Shown here: positions 7,762 to 14,779 of the stretch, one piece after another | Position numbering within the stretch: the stretch's first letter is position 1 | Layout: each line of letters begins with the position of its first letter | Source: Robiginitomaculum sp. | GTDB lineage: Bacteria > Pseudomonadota > Alphaproteobacteria > Caulobacterales > Maricaulaceae | Length of the DNA stretch: 16,856 bases | Direction: 5' to 3' | Assembly (NCBI GenBank): GCA_027071965.1 | Contig: JALSYJ010000075.1 | Span: 1-16,856, forward strand | Translations under genes and position numbers: made by a program | Notes under the pieces: generated by a model | The model's database searches: none | Seen by the model: only the letters and a program-made list of their open reading frames with translations | Told to the model about the DNA's origin: nothing

Positions 7762-8925
7762 CTAATTGCGGAACCGTGAACCGTTTCTATATACAGGCAT
7801 TTTCCTGTTTATCACAAACTGTACTGGTGTATAGTGATCCGACAAACACTCGGAGGGCAAGTTTTCGGGCAGATCAGCTTGCCATTTTTTCGCTGCTTGA
7901 AGAGCAGATGTGCCAAATGCACCAAATACACCAAATGAATTTCCCGGAACTTCCATTTCTACCGCAACATTTTTTGTGCGACCATCAACATCAAGATCAT
8001 GGGACACGATTACAAGCCCCACATAACCCTTTTCCAGCATTTTACTGGGAAAAACAGGTGGATCTATTCGCTTCCATTTTATATATTCAGGACATTCTTC
8101 TGGTCGACCACTTGCAACTGCACGGGGTGAGGCAATGTTATCAGGTATCCGGCTTTTATGATTTTTATCTATAGAACGCCATAATATATTCATTATACCG
8201 GCCCAGGCCCATGCCTGAAGGTATAAATCAGGAACCTCATCATAGCGAAACTTTCCTGATAGCTCCATGGCCGCTATGAATTGATCTTGCGCAGCATCTT
8301 TATTATTCGTACGGTCTTGGTAAAAGAGCGCTGCCCCAAGTCTGATATGCGCTCTGGCTTTAAGCTCTGGGTCTTGCATGCCTAAAGTCTCATAATCTTG
8401 TAAAATCTGCTCCGCAAGAGAGACCGCCTCATTCCACTGATCTTCTGCCACTGCCGAATCCACCAGATATATCCTTGACAAATAAGCCGGGAAATCTGTT
8501 ATTTGGCCTGCTTCATCAAAATCAATTAATGCCTGCTGTAAGCTATCGACATTTGTCAAATCCGAAGAATTTTTGTATTCGATAAGTGTTGTCAACAGAC
8601 GGGCCTTTTCAGGTGCCAGCATATTGTTGTTATTTGCAGAGGCCAACTCCAAAGCACGTCTGGCTGGCCTGATAGCATCAGCATCGGGCAGATAACGCAA
8701 TCTTAATTCAGCCAGATTATAGGCCAGTATCGCTGCATTCTTGTATTTTTTTACTTCTTCTGCCAGCTTCCATGCCCGCTCCCCGGCATTCTCCGCCCTT
8801 CTTATATCACCAACATCCAATGCACTTTGATATTCCTTAAAGGCAGCCATTATCGGAGATGCGCAAAGGCCCACGCCCGAAGATAATAAGAACAAAAAAA
8901 TGCTAACAATAACCAATCTACTCAA
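7762..8925 (-). CDS. Exported TPR-like protein with TonB C-terminal-like domain
   Basis: The 387-residue product begins with a signal peptide (MSRLVIVSIFLFLLSSGVGL, then CASP). Residues 26-250 are helical and Ala/Leu/Glu-rich with the spacing of tetratricopeptide-like repeats, suggesting a protein-binding scaffold in the periplasm. The C-terminal part, about 288-376, reads PPVFPSKMLEKGYVGLVIVS, then a DVDGR turn, then a helix AALQAAKKW-like and a final strand, which is the layout of a TonB C-terminal domain. C278 and C360 flank it and could form a disulfide. No transmembrane TonB anchor is seen besides the signal peptide. The frame is open to 8982, but that codon lies in the probable -35 box; the TTG at 8925 with a GGGGG ribosome-binding site gives a clean signal peptide. 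The exact role is unknown. Confidence 0.78.
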   Translation of the reverse strand: MSRLVIVSIFLFLLSSGVGLCASPIMAAFKEYQSALDVGDIRRAENAGERAWKLAEEVKKYKNAAILAYNLAELRLRYLPDADAIRPARRALELASANNNNMLAPEKARLLTTLIEYKNSSDLTNVDSLQQALIDFDEAGQITDFPAYLSRIYLVDSAVAEDQWNEAVSLAEQILQDYETLGMQDPELKARAHIRLGAALFYQDRTNNKDAAQDQFIAAMELSGKFRYDEVPDLYLQAWAWAGIMNILWRSIDKNHKSRIPDNIASPRAVASGRPEECPEYIKWKRIDPPVFPSKMLEKGYVGLVIVSHDLDVDGRTKNVAVEMEVPGNSFGVFGAFGTSALQAAKKWQADLPENLPSECLSDHYTPVQFVINRKMPVYRNGSRFRN

Positions 8926-8953
8926 AGCACCACCCCCAGTTACAAAGCAACTA

Positions 8954-8982
8954 AAAGTAGATATGATTAACCAAGCCGTCAA
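8954..8982 (-). promoter_or_regulatory. Putative promoter of the TPR/TonB-C-like gene
   Basis: On the minus strand TTGACG (8982-8977) and TACTTT (8959-8954) are 17 bases apart. Transcription would start near 8947, leaving a leader of about 22 bases with the GGGGG ribosome-binding site before the TTG at 8925. The -35 box is strong and the -10 box weak. Confidence 0.45.
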
Positions 8983-8999
8983 GAAAAACAGGCTTGACG
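8977..8999. repeat. Inverted repeat formed by two divergent TTGACG boxes
   Basis: CGTCAAG (8977-8983) and CTTGACG (8993-8999) are exact inverted copies separated by 9 bases. Each outward half contains a TTGACG hexamer of -35 type, one for the minus-strand TPR gene and one for trmFO. The symmetry could simply reflect two promoters back to back, or it could be an operator read by a dimeric regulator. Confidence 0.5.
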
Positions 9000-9022
9000 T
9001 ATACCCTTGCCTTGCCCAAAAC
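8994..9022 (+). promoter_or_regulatory. Tentative trmFO promoter
   Basis: TTGACG (8994-8999) is a good -35 candidate; 17 bases on lies CAAAAC (9017-9022), a poor -10 match. If used, transcription would start at about 9029, next to the ATG at 9030, giving a nearly leaderless message, which would agree with the missing ribosome-binding site. The weak -10 keeps this tentative. Confidence 0.25.
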
Positions 9023-9029
9023 CCGCCTC

Positions 9030-10394
9030 ATGAAAACAGATATATATATTATCGGCGCTGGATTAGCCGGAACAGAAGCCGCATGGGCCGCAGCCAATGC
9101 CGGCTGTCAGGTGATTTTGCATGAAATGCGCCCGGTACGAAAAACCGAGGCCCACCAAACCGACGGTTTGGCTGAACTGGTTTGCTCCAATTCATTTCGT
9201 TCTGATGATGCACTGAATAATGCTGTTGGTCTGTTGCATGAGGAAATGCGCCGCTGCGGATCAATAATAATGGAAGCAGCCAAGCACCATCGGGTACCTG
9301 CTGGCGGCGCTTTGGCTGTTGATCGTGAGGGCTTTTCACAGGCAGTAACAACCGCCATAGAAAAACACCCGAATATCAAAGTTGAACGTGAAGAAATTGC
9401 CGGATTGCCGCCTGCTGGCTGGGATAATGTTATTGTGGCCACCGGGCCGCTTACTTCACCTGATTTAAGCGCTGCTATTCTTGAATTAACCGGCGAAAAA
9501 AATCTGGCGTTTTTTGATGCAATCGCCCCAATCATACAACATGACAGCATTGATATGAACAAGGCATGGTTTCAATCACGCTACGACAAAGGTGACGGGG
9601 CCGATTATATCAACTGCCCAATGAATGAAGACCAATACAATGCTTTTTTGGATGCGCTTGCCTCTGCCCCCAAAACCCAGTTTAAGCAATGGGAAAAAGA
9701 CACCCCTTATTTTGAGGGCTGCCTGCCCATTGAGGTTATGGCGGAACGAGGCCGTGAGACCTTGCGATGGGGGCCAATGAAGCCGGTTGGTCTGACTAAT
9801 CCTCACAATCCTGGTGTCAAACCCCACGCCATTGTTCAGCTTCGTCAGGATAATAAGCTGGCCACTCTTTATAATATGGTTGGATTTCAAACCAAGCTGA
9901 CCTATGGCGCGCAGCAAGAGGTTTTTCGCCAAATTCCCGGATTGGAAAAAGCAGAATTTGCCCGCCTTGGCGGCATTCACCGCAATACATTCCTGAACTC
10001 ACCGGTATTGCTCAATGAAACACTGCAATTGCGCGCTGATCCAAGATTGCGCTTTGCCGGGCAAATTACGGGGGTTGAGGGCTATGTTGAAAGTGCTGCC
10101 TGTGGCTTGCTCTGTGGCCTTTTTGCTGCTGCGCAGGCAACCGGAATTTCATATAATCCACCACCAAAGACGACGGCAATGGGCTCACTACTAAATCATA
10201 TTACCGGCGGGCATCTTGCTGGCAAAAATACATTCCAGCCTATGAATATCAACTTTGGGCTCATGCCAACGGCTGAAACCCCTTACCATGATGAAGATGG
10301 AAATCGCTTGCGCGGCAAAAACAAAACCAGAGCCCGCCGCCAAATCATTACCAGACGCGCCCTAAAAGATATTGATAGCTGGCAGGCTAAATAG
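9030..10394 (+). CDS. trmFO: Methylenetetrahydrofolate-tRNA-(uracil-5-)-methyltransferase TrmFO
   Basis: TrmFO makes 5-methyluridine at position 54 in the T-loop of tRNA, using methylenetetrahydrofolate as carbon donor and FAD as reductant, in place of the SAM-dependent TrmA. The 454-residue product has the N-terminal FAD-binding motif IIGAGLAGTEAA (7-18), the family signature VCSNSFRSDD (51-60) with C52, and FEGCLPIEVMAERG (228-241) with C231; both cysteines are conserved and implicated in catalysis. The C-terminal part holds the conserved FAD-domain run around 'GQITGVEGY'. The frame opens upstream at a TTG (8994), but the family N-terminus starts at the ATG at 9030. No ribosome-binding site precedes it; see the promoter entry. 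A small reading frame and a terminator follow. Confidence 0.97.
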   Translation: MKTDIYIIGAGLAGTEAAWAAANAGCQVILHEMRPVRKTEAHQTDGLAELVCSNSFRSDDALNNAVGLLHEEMRRCGSIIMEAAKHHRVPAGGALAVDREGFSQAVTTAIEKHPNIKVEREEIAGLPPAGWDNVIVATGPLTSPDLSAAILELTGEKNLAFFDAIAPIIQHDSIDMNKAWFQSRYDKGDGADYINCPMNEDQYNAFLDALASAPKTQFKQWEKDTPYFEGCLPIEVMAERGRETLRWGPMKPVGLTNPHNPGVKPHAIVQLRQDNKLATLYNMVGFQTKLTYGAQQEVFRQIPGLEKAEFARLGGIHRNTFLNSPVLLNETLQLRADPRLRFAGQITGVEGYVESAACGLLCGLFAAAQATGISYNPPPKTTAMGSLLNHITGGHLAGKNTFQPMNINFGLMPTAETPYHDEDGNRLRGKNKTRARRQIITRRALKDIDSWQAK

Positions 10395-10439
10395 CCCGGA
10401 CGATTTTTAATTTTATCTCTTGTCCAATGCCTGAGAATT

Positions 10440-10563
10440 ATGAGCGACAAAAGACGTGCGACTGGTCGAACAGAAAAACGGAGACCATTGGATGAGCTTT
10501 CAAAAAACCAGAATAGATACTGCTGAAGAGGTTTTGGCGTTTTTGGAAACCCATCTAAAATAA
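10440..10563 (+). pseudogene. Tiny reading frame split at an A6 run
   Basis: An ATG at 10440, after a weak GAGA, opens MSDKRRATGRTEKRRPLDEL and then runs out of frame to a TGA at 10522-10524. A second frame offset by one base starts at ATG 10492 and ends ...IDTAEEVLAFLETHLK at a TAA (10561-10563). Removing one A from the A6 run at 10502-10507 joins them into a 40-residue basic-then-amphipathic peptide. This could be a decayed gene, a sequencing error in a homopolymer, a frameshifted small protein, or chance. No family is recognised. It lies between trmFO and the terminator. Confidence 0.25.
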
Positions 10564-10566
10564 TAA

Positions 10567-10600
10567 AAGGCGGCCAGTAATCTGGCCGCCTTCGTTTTAT
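10567..10600. terminator. Bidirectional intrinsic terminator
   Basis: A perfect 11-bp stem, AAGGCGGCCAG (10567-10577) and CTGGCCGCCTT (10582-10592), closes a TAAT loop. On the plus strand TTCGTTTTAT follows; on the minus strand the stem is followed by TTATTATTTT. It sits between the converging trmFO side (plus) and the PuuD-like gene (minus) and would end transcripts from both. Confidence 0.85.
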
Positions 10601-10637
10601 TTGCTAATACCCAAGTGAGCTAAACAATGTCTTGTCG

Positions 10638-11246
10638 CTAAAACAGGGTCTGGGCACCGGACATGGAAACCAGCATTGGCAGTGAAAGCAATGTATTGGT
10701 GCGCGAGAACAACATGGCAGTTCGTGCTGCTGGTGCCTTGGCCTCGGTAGGTGCATCAATCAGCCCCAGAGCGACTTTCTGATTTGGCCATATAATGAAC
10801 CATACATTAAATGCCATAATAAGGCCAAGCCACATTCCAAGACCTAAAAACACATCCTTGCCATTGGCAAATCCGTCCATAGCACCAAGGCTAAGCGTAC
10901 CAATCAGCGAACCAGTATGGCCAACCAAAGCCAGACCTGTCAGCACAGTAAAGGCCGCGCCCCAGCGAAACCAGAACAATGCGGCAGGCGCAATAACCTT
11001 GCCGATTGCCGGCTTTTGCTCATCAGGGATTTTGGCCATATTAGGGATTTGCACAAAATTGAAATACCACAAAAGGCCAATCCACATCACACCGCTAACC
11101 ACATGTGTCCAGCGCAGAAAAGCAACGGTTACCAAGCCTGCATTATATGATTCACCCTGTACATAAAAATACAGCGCATACATCAATACTGCCAGAATGA
11201 CCGAAAAAATGATTGTTGAACGTAAGTTTGATAAAATTCCAGCCAT
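10638..11246 (-). CDS. PuuD/urate-oxidase-N-type membrane protein without cytochrome domain
   Basis: A 202-residue integral membrane protein with about five or six hydrophobic helices. Its segment FLRWTHVVSGVMWIGLLWYF (43-62, with H48) followed by NFVQIPNM is characteristic of the Urate_ox_N (PuuD) membrane domain; H110 and the run MWLGLIMAFNVWFIIWPNQK are further family features. Full PuuD urate hydroxylases are roughly 400 residues and end in a cytochrome c domain; this protein stops after the membrane part, with no CxxCH motif. Stand-alone versions are often labelled urate hydroxylase, but no other purine-catabolism gene is near, so that activity should not be assumed. The ATG at 11246 follows AAGGGGC with good spacing. 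It lies downstream of secF, with its own possible promoter. Confidence 0.8.
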   Translation of the reverse strand: MAGILSNLRSTIIFSVILAVLMYALYFYVQGESYNAGLVTVAFLRWTHVVSGVMWIGLLWYFNFVQIPNMAKIPDEQKPAIGKVIAPAALFWFRWGAAFTVLTGLALVGHTGSLIGTLSLGAMDGFANGKDVFLGLGMWLGLIMAFNVWFIIWPNQKVALGLIDAPTEAKAPAARTAMLFSRTNTLLSLPMLVSMSGAQTLF

Positions 11247-11283
11247 AAAAAGCCCCTTATCATTGTTGGATTCGAGATGCGGT

Positions 11284-11314
11284 ACTATGCCACAGAACCA
11301 GCCCCCCCCGTCAA
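11284..11314 (-). promoter_or_regulatory. Possible promoter with a G8 run in its spacer
   Basis: On the minus strand TTGACG (11314-11309) and CATAGT (11289-11284) flank 19 bases, seven of which belong to a run of eight G (plus-strand C at 11302-11309). The spacer is two bases longer than the usual 17, so changes in run length could alter promoter strength. The -10 box is a moderate match. It would serve the PuuD-like gene, 37 bases downstream. Confidence 0.3.
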
Positions 11315-11373
11315 TGCTTTAGACAGTTATTATTTAAACTGGTATTTGCAGGCACTAAGCCAAGGGTCAGGAT

Positions 11374-12561
11374 CTACTCATTTTCAATCAATTCGCGGTT
11401 CACACCAAACAGCATCAATAACGGAGCCGCAATAAATATGGACGAATACGTGCCAACCAGCACGCCCCAAATCATGGTAGCTGCAAACCCGCGCAAGGCT
11501 TCGCCCCCAAAGAAATAAAGCGGAACCAATGCCAGCAGCGTAGTGATCGAGGTAATAGATGTGCGAGCCAGTGTCTTGTTAATAGCCAGATCAATCAGAT
11601 CCGGCATCGCCATTTTCTTATACATGCGCATCTTTTCACGAATACGGTCATAAACCACCACAGTATCATTCATAGAATACCCGACAATGGTCAAGATTGC
11701 TGCAATACTGGCCAGATTGAACTCAATGCGCGTAAGAGCAAACATTCCAATAGTAAGTGTTACATCATGAGCCAGCGCAATAACCGCCCCGACAGAAAAC
11801 TGCCACTCAAAACGAAACCAAATATAGAGCATCATAAAAAACAATGCTCCTAAAACCGCAGTCACCCCGGAACGAACCAGCTCCCCGGAGACCTTGGGGC
11901 CAACAATTTCCGTACGCTGTGATGTAACTCTGCTATAGGTCTCCAGAAGCTTGTAACGAACCTGATTATATAATTGTTCCTGTAATTCCGGTCCCGATTT
12001 TCTGTCTATGACTACAGTCGGCAAGGTTAAAACCAGTGATTTTCCATCTTCAGCAGCGTTCAGGGCCAGACCCTCTATTCCCATCTCGGCAATAACAGCC
12101 TCTCCAGCTTCAAGGTCAAGTTCATCTGGCGATGATATAGTGGCCGTCCGATCACCATCAAAAGAAAAGCTGATATCCGAATAAGCCTCATACAGGGCCT
12201 CGTGAACCTTATGTGCTGCTTCTTGCTGCAAACGCTCTTCGCTTATCTCTGGATCGGTTGTTTCCTGACGCTCAAAGCGGATAAGAACCTCATTGGGTGC
12301 GCCAAATTCCCGAACCTCCACCTCTCCAAGACCTAAGCCACGGACGATTGAGCCAATTTTTTTCAAATCCGCCGCCTGCTCGGTTTTAATTTCAATATTA
12401 CCCCCGCCCTTAAAATCAATACCAAGGTTAATTCCAAGCACAAAGAAACTGATTACAGCCGCAATTAACGCTGCAGAGGAAAATCCAAATGCAATTTTCC
12501 GATACTTGATAAAATTAAGGCTGGTATCTTCGGGGATTAAGCGAACAAATGAAAGTGCCAT
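11374..12561 (-). CDS. secF: Protein translocase subunit SecF
   Basis: SecF works with SecD and YajC beside the SecYEG channel and uses the proton gradient to pull exported proteins through the inner membrane. The protein has the first membrane helix (about 27-45), the motif GIDFKGGGNIEI (47-58), then VGPKVSGEL (220-228) leading into the five-helix RND-type core, with AHDVTLTIG (264-272) and YSMNDTVVVYDRIRE (295-309). At 395 residues it is about 70-80 longer than usual. The surplus lies in the first periplasmic domain: about 170 residues separate GIDFKGG from VGP, against roughly 90 in E. coli as recalled. The extra part has strand-helix-strand character (around 132-190). The ATG at 12561 is 13 bases after the secD stop, which overlaps an AAGGA site. 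Confidence 0.95.
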   Translation of the reverse strand: MALSFVRLIPEDTSLNFIKYRKIAFGFSSAALIAAVISFFVLGINLGIDFKGGGNIEIKTEQAADLKKIGSIVRGLGLGEVEVREFGAPNEVLIRFERQETTDPEISEERLQQEAAHKVHEALYEAYSDISFSFDGDRTATISSPDELDLEAGEAVIAEMGIEGLALNAAEDGKSLVLTLPTVVIDRKSGPELQEQLYNQVRYKLLETYSRVTSQRTEIVGPKVSGELVRSGVTAVLGALFFMMLYIWFRFEWQFSVGAVIALAHDVTLTIGMFALTRIEFNLASIAAILTIVGYSMNDTVVVYDRIREKMRMYKKMAMPDLIDLAINKTLARTSITSITTLLALVPLYFFGGEALRGFAATMIWGVLVGTYSSIFIAAPLLMLFGVNRELIENE

Positions 12562-12574
12562 TAGTCTTCAGTCC

Positions 12575-14206
12575 TTACAGGGAAAGTGTTTTTGGCTTCG
12601 CCTGCATCAGCCAATAGCTGGTGAGCAAACGCGAAAACACAAAAGCAGTAAATACGGAGGTAAAAATACCAATTGCCAAAGTAACGCCAAAGCCCTGCAC
12701 TGGCCCTGAACCAAACAGCAATAACAGCATTGCTGCAATCAAAGTTGTAATATTAGCGTCCAAAATCGTTGATCTGGCTTTAGCAAAACCGGTTTCCACG
12801 GCGCTCATTGGACTGCGCCCAATGGCTATTTCCTCTCGTATTCGCTCAAAAATAAGTACATTTGCATCCACCGCCATCCCAATTGTTAAAATCACCCCGG
12901 CAATGCCCGGCAAGGTCAATGTTGCCTGTAATCCTGATAATGCGCCAAGAATAAGCGTAAGATTAACCAGCAATGCCATATTGGCAATCAAACCAAAGCG
13001 GCCATAGACTAAAACCATATAAATCATCACGGCGCCAAAACCAACAATCAGGGCAATCGAACCTGCACGAATGGATTCTTGCCCTAGCCCCGCGCCAACT
13101 GATCGCTCATTTAGTGTCTCCAGCTTGGCAGGCAAAGCCCCGGCACGCAATAAAACCGCAAGATCATTAGCAGCCGTCACCGTAAACCCGCCATCAATAA
13201 TACCGCTTCCGCCCAAGATCGGGCTACGGATTACCGGGGCAGTAATTGATTCGTTATCCAGCAAAATAGCAAATCTGCGCCCGACATTCTCTGCGGTTGC
13301 ATTACCAAACCTGATTGAGCCACGCGAATTAAACGAGAATGATACCGCAGGCTGTCCACTTTGGTTAAATGATTGCTGTGCATCAATCAAATCACTGCCA
13401 TCAACTAAAACCCGACGCCTTACCAGCAAGTCAGGCTCTGCTGGATTTGTGGTTTTTACCAGTTTTGCCCCAGGGGGAATTCTCCCGGCAAGAGCCTCAT
13501 TTATGGAAACAGAAGTATCCACCAGATGGAAGGTCATCTGAGCAGTTTTTTCAATAATTCGCTTAATACGAACAGGATCACTTTCGCCTGGCACTTCAAC
13601 AATAATTCTGGAATTGCCCTGCCGCAAAATAGTAGGATCCTTGGTACCTAATTCGGTAATACGGTTGCGAATAACTTCAACTGATCTTACTACCGCATCC
13701 TTGCTCAGCTTGCTCAATGCCTGATCAGTAATGGTCAGAGAAATCCGGCCAGTTGCCGCATCAGAAGAAACCTTAAAAGGCTTATCGGCATTTCCCGTAA
13801 TCAACTGCCCTGCGGGGATTTCATTTAGCGGCTTTAAGCGCTCCAGCGCTAATTCCATCTGTTCGGGACGGGATAATTTGAAAGAGACCGTATTGCCATT
13901 TATTCTAAAATTCCGGGCCGGGACAATAGGTCTTTCACTTCGCAATAATTGTCGCGCTTCTTCTTGAGTGGTTTCGAGTTTTGCTGTGCGTACCGAGTCC
14001 GTATCCACTTCAAACAGCAAATATGACCCCCCTTGCAAATCCAACCCGAGATTGACGATTTTAGAAGGCAAAAAACCGGGTATTTTCCCGGCAATATCTT
14101 CGTCCCCACGGACGGTCACGGGTAAAAAGTTTGGCAGTGCAAAAAGCAGCCCCAGAACCACAATGAACCAGATACCAATTTGCTTTAGGCGCGAAAAATG
14201 CAGCAT
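12575..14206 (-). CDS. secD: Protein translocase subunit SecD
   Basis: SecD is the larger partner in the SecDF complex that completes Sec-dependent export from the periplasmic side. The 543-residue protein has one N-terminal helix (10-30), the conserved LGLDLQGGSYLL (53-64), a large periplasmic region including LLDNESITAPVI (315-326) and LRAGALPAKL (353-362), and a C-terminal RND-like membrane core with LPGIAGVILTIGMAVDANVL (432-451) followed by IFERIREE. All landmarks of the family are intact and length is normal for the short SecD type. It starts six bases after the yajC stop, so the genes are very likely cotranscribed; the ribosome-binding site is weak, which suggests coupling to yajC translation. 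Confidence 0.97.
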   Translation of the reverse strand: MLHFSRLKQIGIWFIVVLGLLFALPNFLPVTVRGDEDIAGKIPGFLPSKIVNLGLDLQGGSYLLFEVDTDSVRTAKLETTQEEARQLLRSERPIVPARNFRINGNTVSFKLSRPEQMELALERLKPLNEIPAGQLITGNADKPFKVSSDAATGRISLTITDQALSKLSKDAVVRSVEVIRNRITELGTKDPTILRQGNSRIIVEVPGESDPVRIKRIIEKTAQMTFHLVDTSVSINEALAGRIPPGAKLVKTTNPAEPDLLVRRRVLVDGSDLIDAQQSFNQSGQPAVSFSFNSRGSIRFGNATAENVGRRFAILLDNESITAPVIRSPILGGSGIIDGGFTVTAANDLAVLLRAGALPAKLETLNERSVGAGLGQESIRAGSIALIVGFGAVMIYMVLVYGRFGLIANMALLVNLTLILGALSGLQATLTLPGIAGVILTIGMAVDANVLIFERIREEIAIGRSPMSAVETGFAKARSTILDANITTLIAAMLLLLFGSGPVQGFGVTLAIGIFTSVFTAFVFSRLLTSYWLMQAKPKTLSL

Positions 14207-14212
14207 GATGAA

Positions 14213-14575
14213 TTACTTTTTTTGCTTAGGTGCGTCATTTGCCGGTTTTGGAGTATTCTTTGAACGCACGTCTTGCAGTGTGGCTCGCAATACTTTTACC
14301 TTTACCCCGGTGGCGATCTCTATAGTGACTTCATCACTACCGTCTACGACCTTGTTAACCTTGCCTATCAGCCCCCCTGCTGTGACCACGGTATCATTGC
14401 GCGCGATTGCATCAACCATGGCCCGGTGTTCCTTAACTCTTTTTTGTTGCGGTCGAATCAACAAGAAATAAAAAATTGCAAACATTGCAATCATCAGGGC
14501 AAAGAAACTAAATGGACTTTGCCCGCCTTCGGCCTGCAAGAACATAATCATGTTGGAAAGCGTTGGTGTCGGCAT
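14213..14575 (-). CDS. yajC: Preprotein translocase accessory subunit YajC
   Basis: YajC is a small inner-membrane protein that associates with SecDF and the Sec translocon. The 120-residue product has a single hydrophobic helix (about 22-40) followed directly by the hallmark RPQQKRVKEH (41-50), then the small beta-rich domain with VVTAGGLIGKV (63-73), and a Lys/Pro-rich tail. The ATG at 14575 is preceded by AGGGGA at ideal spacing. It is the first gene of yajC-secD-secF, with a promoter candidate upstream. Confidence 0.96.
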   Translation of the reverse strand: MPTPTLSNMIMFLQAEGGQSPFSFFALMIAMFAIFYFLLIRPQQKRVKEHRAMVDAIARNDTVVTAGGLIGKVNKVVDGSDEVTIEIATGVKVKVLRATLQDVRSKNTPKPANDAPKQKK

Positions 14576-14632
14576 AAATATCCCCTAATATAGATAGCAC
14601 GCAGCACATAAGCTACGCATTCGTGTTTCCGG

Positions 14633-14660
14633 AATATAAGAGCACCCCGCATAAATGCAA
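14633..14660 (-). promoter_or_regulatory. Putative promoter of yajC-secD-secF
   Basis: On the minus strand TTGCAT (14660-14655) and TATATT (14638-14633) are separated by 16 bases, about 57 bases before the yajC ATG. The -10 box matches the consensus in five of six positions and the -35 in three. Confidence 0.42.
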
Positions 14661-14662
14661 TC

Positions 14663-14687
14663 GGGCAAATCAATCATTTGCCCTTTT
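14663..14687. terminator. Hairpin between nlpD and yajC
   Basis: GGGCAAAT (14663-14670) and ATTTGCCC (14676-14683) form a perfect 8-bp stem with a 5-base loop. A TTTT run follows only on the plus strand, where no gene needs terminating; on the minus strand, in the direction of nlpD transcription, GATTG follows instead. It may be a weak end for the surE-pcm-nlpD transcript or a structure just upstream of the yajC promoter. Confidence 0.35.
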
Positions 14688-14779
14688 CATTCAACTTGCG
14701 CTGTAAAATAGCACTTTAGAATATTGACCGGATATGTGGTTTATTTTTTCGATGAAGTTTTGGGTGCAGAACCCTGGTC

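Noticed and set aside
8926..8982. Longer form of the TPR/TonB-C gene starting at TTG 8982
   Set aside because: That codon overlaps the probable -35 box and would put 19 residues before the signal peptide.
9107..9562. 151-residue minus-strand frame inside trmFO
   Set aside because: Antisense shadow of a confidently identified gene; no recognisable domain.
10395..10600. Small regulatory RNA after trmFO
   Set aside because: A terminator is present, but no independent promoter or conserved structure can be seen, so the terminator is better explained as the end of the trmFO transcript.
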